Assembly (NCBI GenBank): GCA_024742815.1
Contig: JANSXX010000003.1
Span: 1-64,000, forward strand
Source of the DNA: HXMU1420-13 sp024742815
GTDB taxonomy: Bacteria; Bacteroidota; Rhodothermia; Balneolales; Balneolaceae
DNA: 64,000 nucleotides
Reading direction: 5' to 3'
Shown here: positions 8,551 to 16,638 of the stretch, piece by piece
How the letters are laid out: each line of letters opens with the position of its first letter
Numbering within the stretch: position 1 is the first letter of the stretch
Notes under the pieces: model-generated
What the model was told of the DNA's origin: nothing
Seen by the model: the letters and a program-made list of their open reading frames with translations, nothing else
Database searches by the model: none
Position numbers and translations under genes: made by a program

Positions 8551-10539
8551 TTAATATTCCAGCAACCTTCGAAGTAGGACGTTCAACTGCTCCAGGTTCA
8601 AATACCCTTCTTCCAGTTTTTTGTTGAAGGGGATGGGGGTATCAATCGGGGCGGCTCGTAGAACGGGAGCGTCTAGATATTCAAAACAGTGTTCGTTGAT
8701 GAGGGCAGAGATTTCGCTCATCGGTCCCATGGTTATTGAAGGTTCTTGCAACAGCAGCACCCGACCGGTTTTTTGCACCGATTGGTAAATGGCTTCTTTA
8801 TCAAGCGGAGCTAAACATCGAAGATCGAGGATTTCAAGTCTAACACCTTCTTTTTCGAATTGATCGGCGATTTCAAACGCCCATTGAACGCCATATCCGT
8901 AGGTGATAATAGTAGCATCGGTGCCTTCTCGTTGGATTTTTGCTTTCCCCAATGGCTCGTACACGGCATGATCGGGGGTAACGGCTCGTAAACTTCGGTA
9001 CAGCTTTTTGTGCTCGAAAAATAGCACCGGATTGGGATCGAATAACGAAGCGTAAAGTAAATTCTGGGCATCTTCTACCGTTCCGGGAACCACGATTTTG
9101 AGTCCGGCATGCGGCATAAACCAACCTTCGGGCGATTGGGAATGAAACGGTCCGGCTCCAACACCGGCACCGTGAGGCATCCGAATGGTAATATTCAGTG
9201 CCGGTGACCAGCGATATTTCGATTTGGCAATATTCTGAATGATCTGATTCATCCCACAGCTTACAAAATCTGAAAACTGCATTTCTACCACTGGTTTGAA
9301 TCCTTCGAGTGCGAGTCCAACCGCTGCACCCAACACTCCAGATTCGATGATTGGCGTATTTCGAATTCGATCTGCACCGAATCGGTCTAAAAATCCCTCG
9401 GTGATTTTAAATACGCCGCCATATCCGGCGATATCCTGCCCCATAATGATGAATTGTTCATCTTCGGCGAAAGCTTGTCGGAGGGAGGATTGAATCACAT
9501 CCACAAAGCGTTTTTCAGATGTGCTTCCCTGGTGTTCGGTGACTTTAGGCAATTCGGGTTCTTCCAAGGAATAAACGGCATCGAGCTCGGTTTGAAGATC
9601 AAATTCCGGTTCTGAAGCATTTAAAGCTCGTTCCAGATCCGGTGTAAACAGGGCATCAACTTCGTCCTGAATCTGATCAAATTCTTCCCGAGTGTGCATA
9701 TGATGCGTTTCCATATACTTCTCGAAGCGCATAATCGGATCCTTCTTCGACCACTCATCAAACATGTCGTCGGGGACGTAAGCCGTACCCGAGGCTTCTT
9801 CGTGTCCGCGCATGCGAAAGGTTTTGGCTTCGATGAGCACCGGACCTTCTTGCAAAGCTCGTTTACGCGCATTTTTCATGGTGTCGATGACTTCCAACAC
9901 ATTATTCCCATCGATATGATAGCCGTGGATTCCATAGCCTTTTGCTCGATCGGAAAGGTGTTCGCAGGCATATTGTTCGCTGGAAGGAGTGGAGAGTCCG
10001 TACCCGTTATTCTCGATGATAAACACCACCGGAAGTTTCCAGACGGCAGCCAAATTAATGGCTTCGTGGAAGTCGCCCTCGCTGGTGGCTCCATCCCCAC
10101 AAAAAGAAAATGCAACCGCTTGTTCACCCTGAAGTTTTTTCGCCAATGCAAGACCATCGGCAACCGGCATCATTGCCCCAAGATGTGAGATCATTCCCAC
10201 TATGTTGTGATCTAATGTACCGAAGTGAAAAGAGCGTTCACGTCCTTTCGAGAAGCCGTCTGCTTTGCCGAAAAGTTGGCAGAATAATTCATAAAACGGA
10301 ACGCCTCGAGTGGTAAAAACTCCAAGGTTGCGATGCATCGGCAGGATGTAATCATGTTTTTCGCTGGCGAGCGTAACACCAACGGCTACAGCTTCTTGTC
10401 CAATTCCAGAAAACCACTTAGAAATGCGATTCTGACGCAACAATTTGAGCATACGCTCTTCAATTCGTCGTGGTAAAAGCAGTGCTTTGTAGATGTCGAG
10501 CGCTTTTGAGCGCTTCATTTTTTTCTTGGGTGTGATCAC
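8551..10539 (-). CDS. 2-oxoacid dehydrogenase E1, alpha and beta subunits fused
   Basis: A 662-residue fusion of the thiamine-diphosphate E1 component of a 2-oxoacid dehydrogenase, probably the branched-chain type. The alpha half (about 10-320) carries the ThDP/Mg motif from GDG (148-150) to NN (177-178) and a conserved RxRGHEEASG-type loop. The beta half (about 345-662) has the HSQSPEGWF/MPHAGLK region and the transketolase C-terminal domain. It decarboxylates branched-chain 2-oxoacids and passes the acyl group to E2 lipoamide. No E2 or E3 gene is nearby. The start is GTG at 10539 with GGAG upstream; an internal ATG at 10518 is an alternative. Pyruvate specificity is possible but less likely. 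Confidence 0.88.
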   Translation of the reverse strand: MITPKKKMKRSKALDIYKALLLPRRIEERMLKLLRQNRISKWFSGIGQEAVAVGVTLASEKHDYILPMHRNLGVFTTRGVPFYELFCQLFGKADGFSKGRERSFHFGTLDHNIVGMISHLGAMMPVADGLALAKKLQGEQAVAFSFCGDGATSEGDFHEAINLAAVWKLPVVFIIENNGYGLSTPSSEQYACEHLSDRAKGYGIHGYHIDGNNVLEVIDTMKNARKRALQEGPVLIEAKTFRMRGHEEASGTAYVPDDMFDEWSKKDPIMRFEKYMETHHMHTREEFDQIQDEVDALFTPDLERALNASEPEFDLQTELDAVYSLEEPELPKVTEHQGSTSEKRFVDVIQSSLRQAFAEDEQFIIMGQDIAGYGGVFKITEGFLDRFGADRIRNTPIIESGVLGAAVGLALEGFKPVVEMQFSDFVSCGMNQIIQNIAKSKYRWSPALNITIRMPHGAGVGAGPFHSQSPEGWFMPHAGLKIVVPGTVEDAQNLLYASLFDPNPVLFFEHKKLYRSLRAVTPDHAVYEPLGKAKIQREGTDATIITYGYGVQWAFEIADQFEKEGVRLEILDLRCLAPLDKEAIYQSVQKTGRVLLLQEPSITMGPMSEISALINEHCFEYLDAPVLRAAPIDTPIPFNKKLEEGYLNLEQLNVLLRRLLEY

Positions 10540-11330
10540 GTGTAAACTTCGACTCCATTTAGTTTAACCGCAGGTAGATAGCCAAATTTAAATCCATCGA
10601 CAATCTCCAATTTTCAATTTTACAAATATCAATTAGGAATTAGGAATATGGGAATTAGGAATACAAATTCTCGATCATGACAGCGGTCGGAAGAAGTGAT
10701 CTCAGTATTTGTGATTCTGAGATTGCATCATTGGAATGACTTTATAAAAAACTACTCCATCATTTCGACGAAGTCGGGGTGATGGAAGTGCTGATCTAGG
10801 CGATGACCTGAAACTTGAATCCATCAGCAGGGCTTTATGCCCGACAGATGGAGGAGCATTTACTCAATTCACAATTTCGACAATATTTCGGTAAAGTAAT
10901 GATAGGAAAGTTGATAATGCCTTCGGCAGGCTCAGGCACCGTTTGTTCGTTTTTTATGGGAACAATGTAAGTGGGTGAGCTTGTCGAACCCGCCGGTTTA
11001 ACTGATATTGCTTCATCGCAGGCTGCTCGCAAAAGGGGGCTAGTTCAGTTTTTAGTGAGTCATCCATACGTTGGCAGGGAACTGGAGTGTTAAAAAAGTG
11101 TAGAGTTTTAGAACGCTCAAGATTCCCACCTCCGTGGGAATGACTTGATAAGAGAACTCTTTTGAGGATTAGTGCTTTTGAAACGAACCACTCAGCAACA
11201 TTCAATATTCAACAAGGAATAATCAATATTCATGACTGGAGATACGAAAGGCTAAATAAACTTTAAATAGTCTGTGCCTTAGTACTTTCGTGGTCAAAAT
11301 TATTCCTAATTACCATATTCCTAATTCCCC
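10540..11330. repeat. Long intergenic mosaic of hairpin repeats
   Basis: About 790 bp without a supported gene. Elements in order: 'aattaggaattaggaatatggg' phrases (10630-10660); a degenerate 'gacagcggtcgg' element (about 10679-10691); CCATCATTTCGAC-GAA-GTCGGGGTGATGG (10757-10785); CCATCAG...CAGATGG (10821-10851); TGCCT...AGGCA (10918-10938); GTGGGT...ACCCGCC (10971-10994); the perfect hairpin ATTCCCAC-CTCC-GTGGGAAT (11122-11141); and a 'caatattcaacaaggaata' phrase (11203-11221) that also occurs near 3058. Short open frames here are low-complexity by-products of the repeats. Confidence 0.75.
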
Positions 11331-12302
11331 TCACCAACCCAACAAGTACGCAAAAATAAGCGGTGCCACAATGGTGGCGTCCGATTCGATAATAAACTTC
11401 GGAGTTTCGATTCCAAGTTTTCCCCAGGTTATTTTTTCGTTGGGAACGGCGCCCGAATAAGAGCCGAAACTGGTAGTAGAATCCGAAATCTGGCAGAAAT
11501 AGCTCCAAAGTGGTGCATCGATGCCTAAGTCCTGATCTAGCATTGGAACCACGCAGATCGGGAAATCACCCGCAATACCGCCACCAATTTGGAAGAAGCC
11601 AATTCCATTTTCGGAGTTCTTTTGGTACCAATCGGCCAGAAAAATCATGTATTCGATACCGGATTTCATCGCGTTCGGGGTTGTTCGTCCTTCGATACAA
11701 TGAGAGGCAAAGAAATTACCACAGGTCGAATCTTCCCAGCCGGGAACAATGATAGGGAGGTTTTTTTCTGCAGCGGCAAGCAGCCAGGAGTTTTTCGGAT
11801 CGATTTGATATTTCGATTTCAAATCATCTGATAGTAGAATATCGTAGAAATACTCGTGGGGGAGATAGCGCTCACCGGATTCTGAGGCAGCCACCCATCG
11901 TTTTACCAAATGCTCTTCGATGGCACGCATAGCTTCTTCTTCAGGTATGCACGTATCGGTCACTCGATTAAAGTGATCCTCGAGTAGTTCCTGTTCATCT
12001 TCCGGACTTAAATCCCGGTAGTTTGGAATACGCTTGTAGTGGTCATGTGCTACTAAGTTGAAGACATCTTCTTCCAGATTCGCACCGGTACAAGTAATAA
12101 TGTGCACCTTATCCTGTCGAATCATTTCGGCCAGAGAGATTCCCAATTCGGCAGTACTCATAGCGCCGGCCAAGGTGATCATCATCTTAGCATTGTTATT
12201 CAGCTGATCCTCGTAAGCCTTTGCTGCATCGATTAATGCGGCAGCATTAAAATGGCGGTAATGATGTTGAATAAATTGTGAAACCGGGCCTTTATTAATC
12301 AT
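11331..12302 (-). CDS. Deoxyhypusine synthase-family protein (probable polyamine enzyme)
   Basis: A 323-residue member of the deoxyhypusine synthase fold. The active-site lysine is present as Lys295 in the conserved WGK motif near the C-terminus, and the NAD-binding segments (TCTGANLEEDVFN, FFQIGGG) are clear. Bacteria lack eIF5A, so the true role is not hypusine formation; bacterial homologues are known to make homospermidine from putrescine or spermidine. It overlaps the preceding arginine decarboxylase gene by 8 bp, so the two are translationally coupled and probably act in one polyamine route. The exact substrate is inferred, not shown. Confidence 0.85.
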   Translation of the reverse strand: MINKGPVSQFIQHHYRHFNAAALIDAAKAYEDQLNNNAKMMITLAGAMSTAELGISLAEMIRQDKVHIITCTGANLEEDVFNLVAHDHYKRIPNYRDLSPEDEQELLEDHFNRVTDTCIPEEEAMRAIEEHLVKRWVAASESGERYLPHEYFYDILLSDDLKSKYQIDPKNSWLLAAAEKNLPIIVPGWEDSTCGNFFASHCIEGRTTPNAMKSGIEYMIFLADWYQKNSENGIGFFQIGGGIAGDFPICVVPMLDQDLGIDAPLWSYFCQISDSTTSFGSYSGAVPNEKITWGKLGIETPKFIIESDATIVAPLIFAYLLGW

Positions 12303-13701
12303 TGTATCCTAAAATATCTAACATTGTTTGTACAGATTGCTCGTCGCGATAGAGATATTCAACTTGATTGCCTTCCTCGTCAATATCAACCACAATTTGT
12401 TTTGGGGATGGAATAAGACAGTGCTTAATTCCTCCATAACCACTAATGGCATCCTGATATGCTCCTGTGTGGAAAAATCCGATATACAACGGCTCCGGAT
12501 CATCAGCAGGATAGGTTGGCAACACCACATGTTGATCTAGTTGCTCCGAGTTGTAATAATCGTGCTGATCGCAACTAATTCCGCCAATATTAATCCGCTT
12601 TGATGGGCGATCCCATTTATTCACCGGGAGAAGAATAAATTTCTCATTAATGGACCAAGCATCGGGGATGGTATTCATCAAACTGTTATTGATGATATAC
12701 CAAAGCTCGGCATCGTTTTGCTGCTTTTGAGCAATCACTTCAAAAATCACAGCTCCGCTTTCACCAACTGTATATTTGCCGAACTCTGTATAAATATCGG
12801 GATGAGGAAAATTATCGGTATCGCAGTGCTCCGCTATGGTTTCGATAATGTAATTGGCAACGGCTTTGTAGTCGAATTCAAATCCAAGTGAATTACTGAT
12901 CGGGAAGCCTCCGCCAATATTTAATCCATTCATTTCTGGAGCAATACGCTTCAATTCCGAATATAAATTCAATGCTTTTTTAAATTCTCCCCAATAGTAC
13001 ATAGAATCGCTGATGCCCGAATCCACAAAAAAGTGAAGCATTCGTAAATCGAATTTCGGATTATCAACAATTCTGGACTGCACCAGCTCCATGATTTTAT
13101 TGTGATTCAATCCCATTCGAGATGTGTAATATGCCGCAGAAGGCTCTTGTTCTACCGATAGACGTATTCCAATTTTAATTGGGCCTTCAATATCGAGTCG
13201 CTCAAGTTTGTCCAACTCGTCTACCGAATCGATAATGGTAATGGAATTGTTAAAACCTAGTTTGTGAAGGCGTTCAATCTTCAGTAAATAATTGTCGGTT
13301 TTGTACCCATTGTGGATAATATAGCGCTCCTCGTCGATGCGATGATTATCAAAAAGTCGCTCGATCAGATCAATATCGAAAGAAGAAGAAGTTTCTAAAC
13401 TCACATTTTCTTTCATTGCCGAGCGTACAACATGACTAAAATGACAACATTTGGTACAGTAACAAAACTCGTAGGTGCCTTGATAAGCATGCGTTTGCAT
13501 TACTTCATGGAAAATAGATCGCGCTTTTTTTATTTGAGATCGTATTTTCGGCAGATAGGTTAAACGAAATGGAGTTCCGTATTTTTTTATAAGTTCTGCG
13601 AGATTAACTCCGTTAAATTGTAAGCTACCGTCAACCAACTCAAAACCCTCTTGCGGGAATTCAAAGCTTTGTTCGATCAGCTCTTGGTACGTATGAATCA
13701 T
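12295..13701 (-). CDS. speA: Arginine decarboxylase, PLP-dependent (alanine racemase fold)
   Basis: A 468-residue fold-type III PLP decarboxylase of the kind Bacteroidota use to convert arginine to agmatine. The PLP lysine is Lys84 in the motif YCTKCCHF, and glycine-rich phosphate-binding residues lie in GLNIGGGFP. The C-terminal half has the conserved PTYPADDPEPLYIGFFHTGAY region. Two cysteines directly follow the catalytic lysine (Cys85, Cys86), where I recall serines in relatives. It starts the polyamine pair with the DHS homologue and is divergent from the Omp85 gene. Carboxynorspermidine decarboxylase is a less likely alternative. Confidence 0.85.
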   Translation of the reverse strand: MIHTYQELIEQSFEFPQEGFELVDGSLQFNGVNLAELIKKYGTPFRLTYLPKIRSQIKKARSIFHEVMQTHAYQGTYEFCYCTKCCHFSHVVRSAMKENVSLETSSSFDIDLIERLFDNHRIDEERYIIHNGYKTDNYLLKIERLHKLGFNNSITIIDSVDELDKLERLDIEGPIKIGIRLSVEQEPSAAYYTSRMGLNHNKIMELVQSRIVDNPKFDLRMLHFFVDSGISDSMYYWGEFKKALNLYSELKRIAPEMNGLNIGGGFPISNSLGFEFDYKAVANYIIETIAEHCDTDNFPHPDIYTEFGKYTVGESGAVIFEVIAQKQQNDAELWYIINNSLMNTIPDAWSINEKFILLPVNKWDRPSKRINIGGISCDQHDYYNSEQLDQHVVLPTYPADDPEPLYIGFFHTGAYQDAISGYGGIKHCLIPSPKQIVVDIDEEGNQVEYLYRDEQSVQTMLDILGYND

Positions 13702-13719
13702 TTACTTCTTCGATTTAAA

Positions 13720-15420
13720 ATGAGGGTTGCAAAGGTACTTAGAATCAAGCAGAGATGTAAGAACCGGGTGATTTTTAGCAATCGCCGTCTAATTTTTATA
13801 GTCGTTTTTCCGATTCTTTTTTTTGGGTTCTCAATCGTTTCAGAAGCTCAGGAATTTCAATTTCTTTCGATGGATGGCGATACACTTTTCGTTCCTGCAT
13901 CGGTTATGGAAAGGATTGCCAATCAGCCAGCAACTGCCAAAAACATCTTAACCGTCTACTTTGCCGATCAGGGTTTTTTGAGCGTAAAGATCAAAGAAAT
14001 AGGCAGCATTTTCTACGTAGTTACAGACGAGCCATTTAAAGCGAATTTGGCGATCAGGGAAGGAGAGAAGGTTATTGCTGATATATCGAAGATCAGATAC
14101 ACCAAACAAAGTATCGAAGACTTGATTGAGTCAACACTCGATACCTACCTCCAAGATGGATACTATTTTGCCGAAGCCACTATTACCTCCTTCAACATTG
14201 ATACGCTTAAGAATAGTGTGGCGATTGAAGTTGATTTGAAACCCGGAGAGCAAGTGATCCTACAAGGATTAATTGTGAATGGAAATCGCTTAAACTCGGA
14301 TCAATATTTGTCGAAAATTTCAGGGGTAAGTAGTTCATCAATAACAACCAATACCACGCTTCAAAAAATAAGAGAGCGGTTGTTGCAAAGTGAATTATTC
14401 GAGGAGGTTAGCTTCCCACAGGTTCAATTAGTTGATAATGAATATTACGCCGTGGTTGATGTACAAGAACTTCAGCTTAATCAGTTTGATGGGGTGTTAG
14501 GTTATGTTCCGGATGCGAACGGAAACGGACAAATTGTTGGGGATGTTAAGCTAAATTTGTGGTCGGTTTTTGCGGAAGGAAATGGCATTGATTTGATTTA
14601 TCGAAGAATTGAGCCGGAAGTAAGTCGATTGAAGGCAAAAGTAAAACAATACTGGATAGGATCGCTTCCGGTTGGATTAGAAGCAGGCGTTCGATTATTT
14701 CAAAACGATACGACCTATCAACATCGAGAGTTTAACATAAGTGGCTTCTATCAAACCTCTCCTCAATTAAAAATGATATCAGGGATATCTGTAGAAGGTA
14801 CAACGGGATCAACCGGGAACATGATTGAACCGGGAGGAAATCGCAGAACAGCCTCACTTGGATTTGAATTATCCACCTTAAATAGATTGGAAGTACCAAC
14901 TAGCGGAATTAAAGCTTCAATTATTTTTGAGGTTTCTGAGAAAAGTGTAGACATCGATTCCATTCGCAGTTTTTCCCAACAACATTTGACTGCTCAGATT
15001 GCTGGATTTATCTCGTTAAGCGAGCAAAGTGTATTAGCGGTTCGATCTGAATCGTTTGTACTTAATGGCAGTACTTTTACCGACAGCGACTTATTTCGTT
15101 TTGGTGGGGCGACATCTTTAAGAGGATTTTCGGAAGAACAATTCACTGCATCGTTACTGAGCTGGGCGGATGTAGAATATCGGTTTATGACCAATCCAAA
15201 TTCTTACCTGTTCTCTTTTGTTGCCACCGGCAGATACCATCGTCCGAAATTATTAACTGAATCAACCCATCAATTTAAACAAAGCGAATGGCTTCAATCT
15301 TTTGGATTTGGTTTAAGTTATAAAGTTAGAGTAGGGCGACTTAGTTTTTCTTACGCCATCTCCCCACAAAGCGGGCTTGGTAACGGAAAAGTACATGTTG
15401 CGTTAACAACCAGGCTTTAA
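13720..15420 (+). CDS. Omp85-superfamily outer-membrane protein (TamA/BamA-like)
   Basis: The open frame begins at 13651 but overlaps the divergent decarboxylase start. Three starts are possible: ATG 13693, ATG 13720, and GTG 13768, which directly yields a signal peptide (Asn-Arg-Arg, hydrophobic core, cleavage after SEA). The mature part has POTRA-like domains (one near 'SIEDLIESTLDTYLQDGYYFAEATI', written here as SIEDL...FAEATI, and a second with NGNRL...). A 12-16-strand surface-antigen barrel follows, with the RGF motif (SLRGFSEEQF) and an aromatic-ending tail. It probably inserts or exports outer-membrane proteins. No neighbour reveals its partner. Confidence 0.8.
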   Translation: MRVAKVLRIKQRCKNRVIFSNRRLIFIVVFPILFFGFSIVSEAQEFQFLSMDGDTLFVPASVMERIANQPATAKNILTVYFADQGFLSVKIKEIGSIFYVVTDEPFKANLAIREGEKVIADISKIRYTKQSIEDLIESTLDTYLQDGYYFAEATITSFNIDTLKNSVAIEVDLKPGEQVILQGLIVNGNRLNSDQYLSKISGVSSSSITTNTTLQKIRERLLQSELFEEVSFPQVQLVDNEYYAVVDVQELQLNQFDGVLGYVPDANGNGQIVGDVKLNLWSVFAEGNGIDLIYRRIEPEVSRLKAKVKQYWIGSLPVGLEAGVRLFQNDTTYQHREFNISGFYQTSPQLKMISGISVEGTTGSTGNMIEPGGNRRTASLGFELSTLNRLEVPTSGIKASIIFEVSEKSVDIDSIRSFSQQHLTAQIAGFISLSEQSVLAVRSESFVLNGSTFTDSDLFRFGGATSLRGFSEEQFTASLLSWADVEYRFMTNPNSYLFSFVATGRYHRPKLLTESTHQFKQSEWLQSFGFGLSYKVRVGRLSFSYAISPQSGLGNGKVHVALTTRL

Positions 15421-15430
15421 TGCCGATAAT

Positions 15431-15460
15431 TTGACATGTCGTAAGGAAGTTTTATCTTCG
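15431..15460 (+). promoter_or_regulatory. Candidate Bacteroidota-type promoter for metH
   Basis: TTGACA at 15431-15436 is followed, 19 bases after its TTG, by TATCTTCG (15453-15460). This fits the Bacteroidota sigma-A pattern TTG-N19-TAnnTTTG with one mismatch. The predicted transcript would start near 15467, only a few bases before the riboswitch, which is exactly where it should lie. Confidence 0.6.
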
Positions 15461-15474
15461 ACTCAGTTTTTATG

Positions 15475-15585
15475 CTTATTAAGAAAGACTGAGGGAATGG
15501 GCCCGTTGATGTCTTGGCAACCGTTTGAGTTCTTGACTCAAAAAAGGTGCCAAATCCCACTTCGTGTTATGCGAAGAAAAATAAG
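15475..15585 (+). ncRNA. SAM-I (S-box) riboswitch upstream of metH
   Basis: The stretch follows the S-box consensus closely. The P1 5' strand CTTATTAAGA is followed by a GAGGGA-TGG-CCC-GATG-like segment, GGCAACC, a P3 stem-loop, and the conserved AAAAAAGGTGCCAAATCC. The 3' strand of P1 (GAAAAATAAG) closes the element. SAM-I aptamers bind S-adenosylmethionine and shut off methionine genes when SAM is plentiful. The downstream stretch (15584-15615) has a weak 5-bp hairpin with a T-rich tail, so the control could be transcriptional or translational; the sequence does not decide. Confidence 0.93.
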
Positions 15586-15630
15586 TGAGCTTTTCCTTCA
15601 CTCTTTGTTAATAAGCCAATCCTTAATAGA

Positions 15631-16638
15631 GTGACTATCAAAGAATTATTACAGCAGCGCGTTTTAGTTTTGGATGGTGCGATGGGCACGATGATCCAGC
15701 GGTTTAATCTCGGTGAAGATGATTTCCGAGGGGAAGGATTTCGTGATTCAAGCATCGAATTGAAAGGAAATAACGACCTGCTGTCGCTAACGCGCCCGGA
15801 TGTGATCCAAAACATTCACGAACAGTATTTGGAAGCCGGAGCAGATATTATAGAAACAAATACTTTTAGTGGTACGTCCATTGCTCAGGCTGATTATGAT
15901 TTAGAGTCTGTTGTGTATGATTTAAATTTTGAATCCGCCCGGATAGCAAAAAAAGCTTGTGATATTTTCACCAAAAAAGATCCCTCAAAACCGAGATTTG
16001 TTGCCGGTGCGATGGGACCAACCAATAAAACAGCTTCACTTTCGCCCGATGTAAGCAGACCGGAGTATCGCGCTATTTCATTCGATCAGTTGGCGGAAGC
16101 CTATAAAGAACAAGCGCGTGGATTAATGGACGGTGGCTCTGATGTATTACTTATCGAAACCATTTTTGATACGCTGAATGCAAAAGCTGCCATTTACGGA
16201 ATATTGGAGCATTTCGAAGAATCCGGAAACGAAGTTCCGATTATGATTTCCGGGACAATCACCGATGCAAGTGGCCGAACCTTATCGGGACAAACCGTAG
16301 AGGCTTTTTTGATTTCATTATCGCATGCACCCATTTTATCGATTGGGTTGAATTGTGCACTTGGTGCATCCCAATTAAAACCGTATGTGAAAACCTTGGC
16401 TCAAAATGCCGGGTATTTTATCAGCGCATATCCGAATGCAGGGCTCCCCAACGAATTTGGTGAATATGATCAGGGTCCGGAAGCCATGGGTAAAGAAGTG
16501 AAGTCTTATCTGGAAGATGGTTTGGTAAATATTTTAGGAGGATGTTGTGGAACAACACCGGATCACATTAAAGTAATGGCAGAATTGGCAGCAAATTATC
16601 AGCCCAGAAAAATTACTGAGGGAGTGTTAGCAGGATGA
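15631..16638 (+). CDS. metH: Methionine synthase, homocysteine-binding subunit (MetH N-terminal module)
   Basis: A 335-residue stand-alone homocysteine S-methyltransferase domain, equal to the first quarter of cobalamin-dependent MetH. The zinc/homocysteine ligands are Cys242 (GLNCALG) and Cys305-Cys306 (GGCCGT). It begins at GTG 15631, 45 bases after the SAM riboswitch, and ends in an ATGA overlap with the gene for the rest of MetH. In the pair, this subunit receives the methyl group from methylcobalamin to form methionine. It is not a truncation, because the missing domains follow intact and in order. Confidence 0.92.
   Translation: MTIKELLQQRVLVLDGAMGTMIQRFNLGEDDFRGEGFRDSSIELKGNNDLLSLTRPDVIQNIHEQYLEAGADIIETNTFSGTSIAQADYDLESVVYDLNFESARIAKKACDIFTKKDPSKPRFVAGAMGPTNKTASLSPDVSRPEYRAISFDQLAEAYKEQARGLMDGGSDVLLIETIFDTLNAKAAIYGILEHFEESGNEVPIMISGTITDASGRTLSGQTVEAFLISLSHAPILSIGLNCALGASQLKPYVKTLAQNAGYFISAYPNAGLPNEFGEYDQGPEAMGKEVKSYLEDGLVNILGGCCGTTPDHIKVMAELAANYQPRKITEGVLAG

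Noticed and set aside
8873..10316. Several long plus- and minus-strand ORFs opposite the E1 gene
   Set aside because: They are shadows of the 662-residue E1 frame, with no start signals and no recognisable domains.
10835..11205. Two small minus-strand ORFs in the gap
   Set aside because: They lie wholly within hairpin repeat elements, have no ribosome site, and are rich in repeat-derived Ser/Pro/His.
15584..15615. Terminator expression platform for the SAM riboswitch
   Set aside because: The hairpin stem is only five base pairs and its tail is a mixed CTTTGTTAAT, too weak for a confident Rho-independent call.
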